Source: CAIZGX01 sp044239865 (GTDB taxonomy: Bacteria > Bacteroidota > Bacteroidia > Flavobacteriales_D > Sanyastnellaceae). Taken from it: a DNA stretch of 64,000 nucleotides. Within the stretch, counting starts at the first letter, position 1. The number at the start of each line of letters is the position of its first letter. The position numbers were made by a program, and so were the translations under genes. The stretch spans positions 186,001 through 250,000 of the forward strand of contig JBIIAO010000001.1 of the NCBI GenBank assembly GCA_044239865.1, written 5' to 3'. Shown here one piece after another: positions 41,801-49,123 of this stretch. Under the pieces are notes generated by a model. That model saw only the letters and a program-made list of their open reading frames with translations. It had not been told where the DNA came from and did not search any database.

Positions 41801-42628
41801 GCGCAGCTTACCAATCAAGGTTGCACGGTTGAAGACAGCGTTTCGGTTTATATGGTCGGAGACCAGGCCACTATTCAAGGCGATTTTACCGCGTGTTATG
41901 GAGATACAATTTCCTTGTCTGTGTTGAATCCAAATCCTTCGTTCAATTACCAGTGGCAATCGAGCGCGCAATTACTTAGCGGACAAGGTACTTCTTCAGT
42001 GGAATTAATACTTACAGCTGGAACGGAAGTTTCAGTTTCTGCGGCTACGCCAAGCGGTTGCTTTGCGCAAGACACTGTTCAAGTTACTGTTAGCACACTA
42101 AATGCCTCTACTGTAAACGCGAGTGCTTCGCCCATGGTTGTTTTGGAAGGAACAGCGGTGCAATTGAATGCAACACCGGTAAATACAAATTTCAATTACA
42201 CATGGACGCCAACATTTGGAATGAACAATCCGAATATATACAATCCATTAGCAATCGTAGAAGCAACAACAACTTATTTTGTTGTCGTTACCGAAGGCGA
42301 TTGCGTTCAGCAAGATAGCGTCACCGTTCGTGTGGTAGATTTTATATGTGGAAGGCCAACCGTGTATGTGCCGAATGCGTTCACTCCGAATCTCGACCAA
42401 GCGAACGAATGGCTTTATGTGAGAGGGAATTTCATTACAGAATTAGACTTCAAGGTTTTCGATCGTTGGGGTGAATTGATGTTTGAAACACAAGATCAGA
42501 ATATCGGTTGGAATGGATTTTTCAAAGGGATGAAAGTAGATCCTGCTGTTTTTGTTTACTACTTGCGCACCGTTTGTGAAGGTGGTGAAATTTATTTTGA
42601 AGAAGGAAATATCACTGTTCTTGAATGA
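38876..42628 (+). CDS. Large type IX secreted adhesin-like protein (SBBP repeats, PKD, type B sorting domain)
   Basis: The 1250-residue surface protein has a signal peptide, an N-terminal domain starting FIENKGQWPSQVKFSAATENGRTFF (DUF7948-like), SBBP-type beta-propeller repeats (WSTFIGGLNDD, ASTFIGGTGNDG, WSTYLGGSDDD), a PKD-like domain around residue 780-830 and several Ig-like modules, and a gliding-motility-associated C-terminal domain (PTVYVPNAFTPNLDQANEWL...FKVFDRWGELMFE...NGFFKGMKVDPAVFVYYLR). The last element directs export by the type IX system. The PorP/SprF gene that follows overlaps the stop (ATGA), the usual pairing for such proteins. Confidence 0.9.
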   Translation: MRKILLIGCFAMLVQFGLAQVVHFIENKGQWPSQVKFSAATENGRTFFENNAFTHHFFDLSEIAKAHAGKEFEPVMRGHVFRQVFQNAQPEQVVADAFQKTRYNYFLGNDPAKWGRDCREAKGFRYQNFYSGIHLHVYQNNFFMKYDWEVQRGASPTQIQWSYEGTDDVRIEDGRLIVRTALGEIVEQIPIAYQMIPMEGEAAGNNPPMKMRVDCSFVKNGDVISFRLGKYDTRHPLIIDPELIFSSYSGSFDDNFGYTATYDSQGNLISGSSAFGQGYPTTVGAYQTTWGGGDGQGSLAGTDMAISKYDVSGTFMQWSTFIGGLNDDLPHSLICNSNDELIVLGTTSSPNFPVTTNAFDNTYNGGSNFAPFGVGVQYTNGSDIVVAKLNANGNTLEASTFIGGTGNDGVNTAAGLKFNYADEFRGEVDLDANDNVYVVSSTFSDNFPTVNAFQSSLGGLQDACVFQLSNDLSQLYWSTYLGGSDDDSGFSLAEDNAGNIFVCGGTQSVNFPIAGNGYGQVFNGGNSDGWIAKLSPDGTSLLSSTYFGSNVYDQLYFIETDNLDEVFVYGQTRAANSTFVVNAAFSQPNSGMLVTKFPNDLSSIVWSTVFGVGDGRPSLSPTAFLVDVCGKIYLSGWGGAVNLYSTNEAGNTSGLLTTSDAFQTTTDGSDFYLLVLEADASAVTYASFFGGNISAEHVDGGTSRFDRKGIIYQSVCAGCGGNSDFPIFPANAVSAINNNSCNNGVFKYDFQLPLTVASFNAPPLLCEGSTIQLVSNSYLAASVQWHFSDDNSTVFGNSVVHTFNAPGTYTITLTAQNPITCNAVDTISRTVTVIAPIVESLSDVTVCAGVPIQLGQVSADPNAVYTWTPNDGNLSDVNGPLPIFTGSSNGSYQLLVQHDICTDTLTQNVIVPQLELVLSNDTSLCVPDNVDLSAAINPTNGSLIWSASPDFSSPLNSNTQDLSINVFVNGMQTYFAQLTNQGCTVEDSVSVYMVGDQATIQGDFTACYGDTISLSVLNPNPSFNYQWQSSAQLLSGQGTSSVELILTAGTEVSVSAATPSGCFAQDTVQVTVSTLNASTVNASASPMVVLEGTAVQLNATPVNTNFNYTWTPTFGMNNPNIYNPLAIVEATTTYFVVVTEGDCVQQDSVTVRVVDFICGRPTVYVPNAFTPNLDQANEWLYVRGNFITELDFKVFDRWGELMFETQDQNIGWNGFFKGMKVDPAVFVYYLRTVCEGGEIYFEEGNITVLE

Positions 42629-43629
42629 GAATAAGAAAATCCATAGCAATTGTTTGTCTTGCGCTTTCCGCAATGCATGGTCATGCTCAGGATATTCACT
42701 TTAGTCAGTTCGATCAAGCGATGCTCTGGCAGAACAGCGCCCAGGTTGGGGCATTCAACGGACAGTTTCGTTTTGCCGCGAACCAGCGTAACCAATGGCG
42801 AAGTGTAACTACACCTTATCAAACGTTCGGATTCTCCGCTGAAGCGAAAGAAATTGGAACTAAGCTTTGGTCAATCGGATTGAATGCAGGAAGCGATGTG
42901 GCGGGAGATTCCCGTTTCAGAACTTCGCAAGTTCAACTCCACGCTGCACATTCATTGTATAAACCAAATGATAGTTTAGAAATTAGAGGCGGTGGTTCGT
43001 TCGGAATTACCTCGCGAGGATTCGATCCGAGTGCCTTGGTATACGATTCGCAATGGAATGGAATGAGTTTCGATCCAACGCTTTCCAACAATGAAACTTA
43101 CGCTACCACTGCAAGGATTTATCCATCCCTTGGATTGGCTATTTTCATTCAGAAACAGCAAGAAAAACTTCGGTGGAATTTTGGATATTCAGTGAATAAT
43201 CTCACTCGACCTAAACAGAGTTTCAAGGACAACAATGCTGTTGTCTTAGATGTTCGTCATGCCGTGCAAGCAAGTGCACGAATGCCTTTGAATGATTGGT
43301 TTACGTTGGAGGCTTTGTCGCTTTTTCAAAGTCAAGGTAAATTGAAAGAAATAGTTTTGGGTTCAAGAGCTTATTACAAACTTCCTTCAGAGTTGTGGGA
43401 GAATCACAGAGTTTTCGGAGGTGTTCACGGAAGATTTCACGATGCCGCTTGGTTTGAATTGGGCGCAGAATATAACGAATGGCGTGTCGGATTGTCCTAC
43501 GACTTAAACACTTCGACTCTTCGTTCAGCAAGCACTGGGAGAGGTGGATTAGAATTTTCAATCGTTTATATTGTTCCTCCAAAATTGAAACACGGGACTT
43601 TGAAAAAGGTGTGCGTGCCATATTACTAA
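42625..43629 (+). CDS. PorP/SprF family type IX secretion outer-membrane protein
   Basis: This 334-residue barrel-forming protein carries the family's opening HAQDIHFSQFDQAMLWQNSAQVGAFNGQFRFAANQRNQWRSV. PorP/SprF proteins associate with the partner adhesin encoded upstream and are needed for its export or anchoring at the cell surface. It starts in an ATGA overlap with the adhesin gene, so the pair is made together. It ends 36 bases before oxyR, and no terminator is obvious in between. Confidence 0.92.
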   Translation: MRIRKSIAIVCLALSAMHGHAQDIHFSQFDQAMLWQNSAQVGAFNGQFRFAANQRNQWRSVTTPYQTFGFSAEAKEIGTKLWSIGLNAGSDVAGDSRFRTSQVQLHAAHSLYKPNDSLEIRGGGSFGITSRGFDPSALVYDSQWNGMSFDPTLSNNETYATTARIYPSLGLAIFIQKQQEKLRWNFGYSVNNLTRPKQSFKDNNAVVLDVRHAVQASARMPLNDWFTLEALSLFQSQGKLKEIVLGSRAYYKLPSELWENHRVFGGVHGRFHDAAWFELGAEYNEWRVGLSYDLNTSTLRSASTGRGGLEFSIVYIVPPKLKHGTLKKVCVPYY

Positions 43630-43638
43630 AAACAATTG

Positions 43639-43646
43639 TATTTTTG
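43639..43646 (+). promoter_or_regulatory. -7 box TATTTTTG for oxyR
   Basis: An exact TAnnTTTG match in the porP-oxyR gap, ending 18 bases before the oxyR ATG. Confidence 0.6.
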
Positions 43647-43664
43647 TAGGTATAGATTTTACCT

Positions 43665-44552
43665 ATGAACTTTCAACAGCTAGAATACATTGTTGCTTTA
43701 GAAAAGCATAAGAATTTTGTCGCCGCCGCTAACGCATGTTTTGTTAGTCAACCTACTCTGAGCATGATGGTGAAAAAGCTCGAAGAAGAACTTGAAATTG
43801 TCATTGTTCGTCGCGGCATGCACCCCCTAGAATTTACCGGAGAAGGATTGTCTTTGCTGAATCAAGCCAAGCGTATTCTTGCAGAGCAGCATTTGATGCG
43901 AGAGATTTCAAAAGAGTTGACGAAAGGAATTGATGGGCACATTCGCATTTCTGTGATTCCTTCTTTGGCCGCTACTGTTGTTCCTTCTTTCATACGAAAT
44001 GTGGAAGAAGGAAATCATTCGTTAAAGGTTTCGCTGGTTGAACTTCCGACAGAAAAAGCGCTTGTGGCTTTGCAGCAAGGGGAAATAGATATGGCTATTT
44101 TAGCAACGGACACGGATGTTTCATCGTTCGCTTCTTATCCGTTGTACGAAGAAGAATTTGTAGCCTATGTTTCTCCATTTGAAAAATTACCGGCTAGAAA
44201 ATTCATTCAACCCAAACACATTACTTCAGATAATTTGTGGTTCCTTTCGGAAGAGCATTGTTTTCGCGAGCAAGCATTGGAAGTGTGTAGTTTCAAAAAG
44301 AAGAAAAAGTCAAAGGTTGTTTACGATGCTGGAAGCATTCAAACATTGATTCGTTTAGTGGATGAAAATGGCGGAATGACTCTGCTTCCAGCTGCATACA
44401 TTCAGTTCCTTTCAACCAAACAACGCGCGAATGTACGTGAGTTTGCGCCGCCCGTTCCTATGCGGTTGGTTCAGCTAACTACGCTGCAAGATTACCCAAG
44501 AAAAAAGGTTGTTGAATTTTTACTCGAAGCCTTAAAACCTTCTGTCGCATGA
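43665..44552 (+). CDS. oxyR: OxyR-like LysR family peroxide-sensing regulator
   Basis: The 295-residue protein has a LysR-type helix-turn-helix (FVAAANACFVSQPTLSMMVKKLEEEL, about 18-43) and a periplasmic-binding-like effector domain. The peroxidatic and resolving cysteines of OxyR are both present as EEHCFREQALEVC: Cys199 and Cys208, the same numbers as in E. coli. H2O2 forms a disulfide between them that switches the regulator on. Its stop overlaps the next ATG as ATGA, so it is coupled to selO. Confidence 0.92.
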   Translation: MNFQQLEYIVALEKHKNFVAAANACFVSQPTLSMMVKKLEEELEIVIVRRGMHPLEFTGEGLSLLNQAKRILAEQHLMREISKELTKGIDGHIRISVIPSLAATVVPSFIRNVEEGNHSLKVSLVELPTEKALVALQQGEIDMAILATDTDVSSFASYPLYEEEFVAYVSPFEKLPARKFIQPKHITSDNLWFLSEEHCFREQALEVCSFKKKKKSKVVYDAGSIQTLIRLVDENGGMTLLPAAYIQFLSTKQRANVREFAPPVPMRLVQLTTLQDYPRKKVVEFLLEALKPSVA

Positions 44553-45940
44553 AACTGAATTACGCGCAATTACCGGAAGAGCTTCAAGCGAATGTTTATC
44601 CTGAAATATTTGAAAAGGCCCGAGTTGTTTTTTGGAATGAAAAGATGGCAAACACTTTTCCAAATGCGTGCAATGCTGAGGAGTTTGAACGATTAATAAA
44701 TGGAAGTGATCAGTGGTCGAAAGAACCGTTAGCTATGGCTTATGGAGGGCATCAGTTTGGACACTTCAATATACTCGGAGACGGAAGAGCGGTATTGGTT
44801 GATGAATGGAAATCGAGTGAAAATGTTTTGTGCGATGTTCATTTAAAAGGAAGCGGAGCCACTCCTTATTCTCGAAGAGGCGACGGGCGCGCCACATTGA
44901 AGGCGATGCTGCGCGAAGCGATCATAAGCGAAGCTATGCATGCGCTCCACATTCCAACAACACGAACGTTAGCAGTTGTAAATACGGGAGATTCCATTCA
45001 TCGAAATGGCATGGAAAAAGGAGGACTATTAGCACGAATGGCTTCGAGCCATTTGCGTGTTGGGACGTTTGAGTATGCAAGCATGCATGAGGGCGAAGAT
45101 GTTTTGAAAGCACTTGCCGATTATGCCATTGCGCGACATTATCCGCAATGTGCAAGTGCTGAAAATCCGTATTTATATTTGTTGAAGGAAGTCGTTCGTA
45201 TGCAGATAGATTTAATTGTTAATTGGATGCGCGTAGGATTTATTCATGGGGTCATGAATACAGACAACATGAGTATTGCTGGAGAGACGATTGATTATGG
45301 CCCGTGCGCATTTATGAATGTGTATGATCCAAAGACATGTTTTAGTTCTATTGATACTGCGAAGCGATATGCGTTCGCGAGTCAGCCCGGAATTGCGCAA
45401 TGGAATTTGTGGGTATTCGCGAATAGTTTAATGCCCCTCATTCATGATAATCCGAAAGTTGCTAAGGAAATGGCGGTTGAAGTGATTGAAGAATTCCCTG
45501 CTCAGTATGGAACAGCTTATTACAAAATGATGGGCGAGAAATTGGGTGTGGAGATTAACACGCAAGAAGGAAGAGAGTGGGTTGAAGAGTTGCTTTCCAC
45601 CATGGAAGAAACGCATTCAGATTACACGAATTCATTTTTATTTTTGGAAGGAAAGGAAGTGAGTGAAGTTTATTTAACCAGCAGCCCTCACTTTGAAATG
45701 TGGTTAGCTCAGAAAAATGATTTCAATAAGATTGAAAAAGAGAATGTCAATCCAATTGTCATTCCTCGCAATGAATGGGTAGAGCGAATATTAGCAGAGG
45801 CGGTGGACAACGACAATTGGGAGTTGTTTCAGTCCTACCTTGATCGACTTAAAAATCCATACGAATCGAAGTTGGAAGATGTTTTTTTAATCTTCAATCC
45901 GAAAAATGATTTGAGTTTTAAAACGTTTTGCGGGACTTAG
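44549..45940 (+). CDS. selO: Protein adenylyltransferase SelO (YdiU family)
   Basis: The 463-residue pseudokinase-fold enzyme transfers AMP to protein Ser, Thr and Tyr residues. Family blocks are LAMAYGGHQFGHFN, LKGSGATPYSRRGDGRATLKAMLREAIISEAMHAL and GFIHGVMNTDNMSIAGETIDYGPCAFMN, including the metal-binding Asn and Asp. The C-terminal Cys third from the end (TFCGT) matches the position of the conserved Cys or selenocysteine of SelO. E. coli SelO links redox stress to AMPylation, and here the gene is translationally coupled to oxyR. Confidence 0.94.
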   Translation: MKLNYAQLPEELQANVYPEIFEKARVVFWNEKMANTFPNACNAEEFERLINGSDQWSKEPLAMAYGGHQFGHFNILGDGRAVLVDEWKSSENVLCDVHLKGSGATPYSRRGDGRATLKAMLREAIISEAMHALHIPTTRTLAVVNTGDSIHRNGMEKGGLLARMASSHLRVGTFEYASMHEGEDVLKALADYAIARHYPQCASAENPYLYLLKEVVRMQIDLIVNWMRVGFIHGVMNTDNMSIAGETIDYGPCAFMNVYDPKTCFSSIDTAKRYAFASQPGIAQWNLWVFANSLMPLIHDNPKVAKEMAVEVIEEFPAQYGTAYYKMMGEKLGVEINTQEGREWVEELLSTMEETHSDYTNSFLFLEGKEVSEVYLTSSPHFEMWLAQKNDFNKIEKENVNPIVIPRNEWVERILAEAVDNDNWELFQSYLDRLKNPYESKLEDVFLIFNPKNDLSFKTFCGT

Positions 45941-45980
45941 AATCATACGTGTGATTATTAAAAATAAATACGTATATTTG
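45941..45980 (+). promoter_or_regulatory. Twin-palindrome operator and promoter of toxin-antitoxin module 1
   Basis: Two ACGT-centred palindromes lie before the antitoxin gene: AATCA-T-ACGT-G-TGATT (45941-45956, one mismatched pair) and ATACGTAT (45968-45975). Their centres are 23 bases apart. The -7 box TATATTTG (45973-45980) overlaps the second and ends 4 bases before the ATG, so a bound RHH antitoxin would block polymerase. The first palindrome directly follows the selO stop and might also act as a weak terminator. Confidence 0.6.
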
Positions 45981-45984
45981 ACTC

Positions 45985-46281
45985 ATGAAAAAGCAAAGAA
46001 AAACAGAGTCGATTCGTCCGAAACTTACGCTTTCGATAGATGCAGTTATAGTACAAAAGGCAAAGGAATATGCCGAGTATAAAGGGAAAAGTCTATCTTA
46101 TTTGGTGGAAGAATTTTTTCAAGAATTAGTCAAAGAACGTGAAGCAGGCTATAATCATCCTATTTCAGAATTGGATGAAATTAGATCTTTAGTTAAAGGG
46201 AAAATACCTAAAGGCATTGATTATAAGGAAGAGATAAAGAAGATTAAATTGCAGAAACTTGAGAGAAAAAACCAATTCTAG
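45985..46281 (+). CDS. DUF6364 family antitoxin
   Basis: The 98-residue protein has a short basic leader, a ribbon-helix-helix-like DNA-binding part (RPKLTLSIDAVIVQKAKEYAEYKGKSLSYLVEEFFQEL, about 14-50) and a charged C-terminal tail that is expected to wrap the toxin. It precedes a PIN-domain gene by 7 bases. A second pair of the same kind lies at 50910-51603; the two antitoxins share RPKLTLS, SLSSLVE-like and ELxxLxSL segments. It is likely autoregulatory through the ACGT palindromes upstream. Confidence 0.85.
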   Translation: MKKQRKTESIRPKLTLSIDAVIVQKAKEYAEYKGKSLSYLVEEFFQELVKEREAGYNHPISELDEIRSLVKGKIPKGIDYKEEIKKIKLQKLERKNQF

Positions 46282-46288
46282 GAGTACT

Positions 46289-46714
46289 ATGACTTATTTG
46301 TTTCTAGATTCAGATATGCTCATTGACTTTTACGCAGATCGCGATGATTTCTCAGCTCACGCCAGAAGAATCTTCGAACACGCAGAATTACACAAAAGAG
46401 ATGTGCGCTTGATTACTACTCCGGTTGCGATGAGTAATGTAAATTATTTGCTCAAGAAATATTTGGAAAAGGAATTATTTTCTCGATGTTTTGATCATTT
46501 GATTTCGAATGTTGAGATTATGCCAATGTCAGGTGAAATAGTTCACCAGGCATTCGATTTAGGGTGGAGCGATTTTGAAGACGCAATGCAACATCAAGCT
46601 TGCGTTGCTTATGGAAGGGATGTAATAATAATAACTCGTAACGTGAAAGACTTCAAGAAGTCAATATTAAAGGTGATGTCACCAAAAACATACGTTCGGG
46701 ATTATCTGAAATAA
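46289..46714 (+). CDS. PIN-domain ribonuclease toxin
   Basis: The 141-residue PIN-domain protein has the acidic catalytic set of VapC-like toxins: LDSDMLIDFYADRD near the N-terminus, LGWSDFEDAMQH and the final TRNVKDF block. It is expected to cut tRNA or rRNA when freed from the DUF6364 antitoxin encoded upstream. ATG at 46289 is used (RBS-like GGAG lies just before it). Its stop abuts that of the convergent DUF4197 gene with no spacer. Confidence 0.88.
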   Translation: MTYLFLDSDMLIDFYADRDDFSAHARRIFEHAELHKRDVRLITTPVAMSNVNYLLKKYLEKELFSRCFDHLISNVEIMPMSGEIVHQAFDLGWSDFEDAMQHQACVAYGRDVIIITRNVKDFKKSILKVMSPKTYVRDYLK

Positions 46715-47449
46715 CTACCCGCCAAAAACCTTCTTCAACAACTCCGAAGTTCTTGCAATTGGATCTTTGCGAATAAGAAGTTCTTCTTCATCAACCTTCA
46801 CGAATAGTCCGTCAATGGCGCGTTCGGTAGCGAATTGAACCAAATCTGGATTCACCTTTTCAATCAAAGGAATTTTATTGTATCGGGTAATTACAAATTC
46901 CCAGTTTTTTGTAGCGCCCACTTTGTCGAGTGAGGTTTTAATAATTGGTTTGAACGCTTCAACCAATGCAGCGCGTGTTTTCGATTTCAAATATTCAGTT
47001 CCCGCGTTTTCTCCTCCCTTTACAATGTTAATTGCATCTGTAATGGTCATTTCTGAAATGGCACGTACGAATATGTCTTTCGCTGCACTTCCAGCATCCT
47101 CAGCAGCACGATTTAGAGAGAGAATGACATCGTCGCATTCTTTGTTCAAACCAAGGTTGCGCAATTTGTCTTCCACTTTTTTAGCATCTGGAGGAAAAGG
47201 AATTTTAATTTTTGGATTGCCAAAATAACCATCTGTTTTAGAAACCAACTCACTCCCTTTAGTAGCCCCTTTGGAAAGAGCTTCTTTCAATGCTTTGCCA
47301 GCCTCTTCTTCGGTGAATCCTGAGGTTGTTGAATTTTGTTGAAGTTTCTGCTCGGCCTGTTTCTTCAAGTCCTTCAAGCTCTGAGCACAAGATGAAAAAA
47401 CAAGTGAGCTAAATAGCGTTAAAGCAATAAAAAATTTGATGGATTTCAT
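46715..47449 (-). CDS. DUF4197 lipoprotein
   Basis: The 244-residue protein is exported as a lipoprotein (lipobox VFSSC, Cys20) and consists of one helix-rich DUF4197 domain with GKALKEALSKGATKGSELVSKTDGYFGNPKIKIPFPP, NRAAEDAGSAAKDIFVRAISEMTITDAINIV and the closing FATERAIDGLF. It may act at the outer membrane; the function of the family is unknown. A TATATTTG box and a 5-bp inverted repeat (TTGAG/CTCAA at 47465-47480) precede the gene. Confidence 0.88.
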   Translation of the reverse strand: MKSIKFFIALTLFSSLVFSSCAQSLKDLKKQAEQKLQQNSTTSGFTEEEAGKALKEALSKGATKGSELVSKTDGYFGNPKIKIPFPPDAKKVEDKLRNLGLNKECDDVILSLNRAAEDAGSAAKDIFVRAISEMTITDAINIVKGGENAGTEYLKSKTRAALVEAFKPIIKTSLDKVGATKNWEFVITRYNKIPLIEKVNPDLVQFATERAIDGLFVKVDEEELLIRKDPIARTSELLKKVFGG

Positions 47450-47477
47450 CTTGAAAAAATTTAATTGAGTGTTCCCT

Positions 47478-47485
47478 CAAATATA
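47478..47485 (-). promoter_or_regulatory. -7 box TATATTTG for the DUF4197 gene
   Basis: An exact TAnnTTTG match on the minus strand ending 28 bases before the ATG; its edge overlaps the TTGAG/CTCAA inverted repeat. Confidence 0.6.
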
Positions 47486-47496
47486 GCCAACAATCT

Positions 47497-49032
47497 TTAA
47501 TTCGGTGCTATCTGTATATAGCGACTGTTTTCATAGCAAGTGAAGAAATTTGCATTCTTCGGCGTCCACCATCGAACGAATTTTGAAGGGTAATCATGAA
47601 GTCTAACACATCCCAAACTTATAGGAGTTCCCATGAATACACCAGGTCTCTTTCCGCCAACAGCGAATTCATGAATACCGTTCACATACCCCTTCGCTCC
47701 CGGAAATTCATCGTCTGGAGTGATGTGCATGAAATTAGGTAAAGGAACATGACCTTTGTAAGTAATTACATGTTGGCTGCCAAAACCCAGAAGTTTGTCT
47801 CGTTGTTGATCAAGACTGTCGTAGGCGAATTGATGGTCCCAATAGCGAGAAGTGATTCTGCATTTTGGACCATAGTATCTCGGTTGTCCATCAAAATCGT
47901 GCTGATTCCCTTGGGGTTTGGCCGCATTTTTAGAAGAGGTCACAAACTGAGCAACCATAATTAAGGTGTCGTTTTTCACTTCACAAAGACACATGCGTTG
48001 ACCAATACAGTACTTTTTGCCTTCAATTTCAATGATAGGATCTCTGTAAAGTGGTTCTGTACGAAATTGATCCACGTGCTGAAAATAGTTGAGGTAGGTA
48101 TAGAATTGACTTCCCCATTTCTGTTTGTCAGTCAGCGGTAATGAATTGTACCAACTCGTTATAATTTGTTCATTGGTTGAAGTAATTTTCTGTTCTTCCC
48201 AATGATTTAGTAACTCTTTAAATTCTTCTAATGAATTGTTTTTCGCTTGTTCATCGTTGCAACCTTTACAATTCCCATTTTCGTCCGTTGTGTTGAAGTC
48301 TGCAACAATATATCTCCACGACAGGTAATTGTTTTTGTCGAAGCTAATGTTGAATAGGTCAGAATAGGAATAATGCTTGTTGTGAATACGGTCTATGTTC
48401 TCAAGAATGGGAGTGTAGCAGGGATTGTTTTTTAATATTTCGTTTTTATTTAATCCGGTTGTTTGAAAAGAATCGAATTCAAGGAATAATCCTCGTCTAG
48501 CATGAAGCGCCATGTCACTTTGCTCTATGGTGTTTGCAACTCGAAAGCAGTTACTCCATGCGTCAACAGATTGTTTCGAAATAGCTTCGTTATGAAAGTA
48601 ATTCCAAAAGAAATCTTTCCATTCTTGCGAAGCATTCTTCAATTCAAGTTGAGCAGTAAACAGGAATTTCTGGCTCTGACTAGCTGAAGATAAATAATTA
48701 ATTAGCGTGTTTTTAATCTCCTCATTCGTTAATGAAAAATGAATGGTCGGATTATGCGATAGCGCTTTGAAAAGTTGATTTAATCCTTCAACATAATTTC
48801 CATTAGGCTTTTTGAAATTGAGAATTGCGATTGCATAAGATTTCGATGTTGAATCGGAATCAAAATTTCCCTCGGAAATTAATTTTTCGGCAACGGTCCA
48901 ATCCCCTTTATTGATGGCGCGACTGAATTTTGATTTTGCGTTATTCCAAAAAACGAAGTAGCTCGCAGTTGCAATTAGACTAATAAAGGTGAATATCACG
49001 ATGATTAGAACTTTTCTTTTTTTGGTAGCCAT
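47497..49032 (-). CDS. L,D-transpeptidase (YkuD-type catalytic domain)
   Basis: The 511-residue protein has an N-terminal membrane anchor (VLIIVIFTFISLIATASYFVF), a long helical middle region of unknown fold and a C-terminal catalytic domain whose active site reads GVFMGTPISLGCVRLHD, with Cys475 as nucleophile. Such enzymes make 3-3 cross-links in peptidoglycan or attach proteins to it. The domain spans about residues 330-511. Although it follows ftcD, 91 bases and a TAAATTTG box separate the two, so it is probably transcribed separately. Confidence 0.85.
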   Translation of the reverse strand: MATKKRKVLIIVIFTFISLIATASYFVFWNNAKSKFSRAINKGDWTVAEKLISEGNFDSDSTSKSYAIAILNFKKPNGNYVEGLNQLFKALSHNPTIHFSLTNEEIKNTLINYLSSASQSQKFLFTAQLELKNASQEWKDFFWNYFHNEAISKQSVDAWSNCFRVANTIEQSDMALHARRGLFLEFDSFQTTGLNKNEILKNNPCYTPILENIDRIHNKHYSYSDLFNISFDKNNYLSWRYIVADFNTTDENGNCKGCNDEQAKNNSLEEFKELLNHWEEQKITSTNEQIITSWYNSLPLTDKQKWGSQFYTYLNYFQHVDQFRTEPLYRDPIIEIEGKKYCIGQRMCLCEVKNDTLIMVAQFVTSSKNAAKPQGNQHDFDGQPRYYGPKCRITSRYWDHQFAYDSLDQQRDKLLGFGSQHVITYKGHVPLPNFMHITPDDEFPGAKGYVNGIHEFAVGGKRPGVFMGTPISLGCVRLHDYPSKFVRWWTPKNANFFTCYENSRYIQIAPN

Positions 49033-49067
49033 GATAGTAAAAAAAAACTGCTTTTTTTTAGGGTCGT

Positions 49068-49075
49068 CAAATTTA
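49068..49075 (-). promoter_or_regulatory. -7 box TAAATTTG for the L,D-transpeptidase gene
   Basis: An exact TAnnTTTG match on the minus strand ending 35 bases before the ATG at 49032. Confidence 0.55.
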
Positions 49076-49123
49076 AGGTGAATGAATTAATGAATTCATT
49101 AATAAAACATTAATTTTCCTTGA

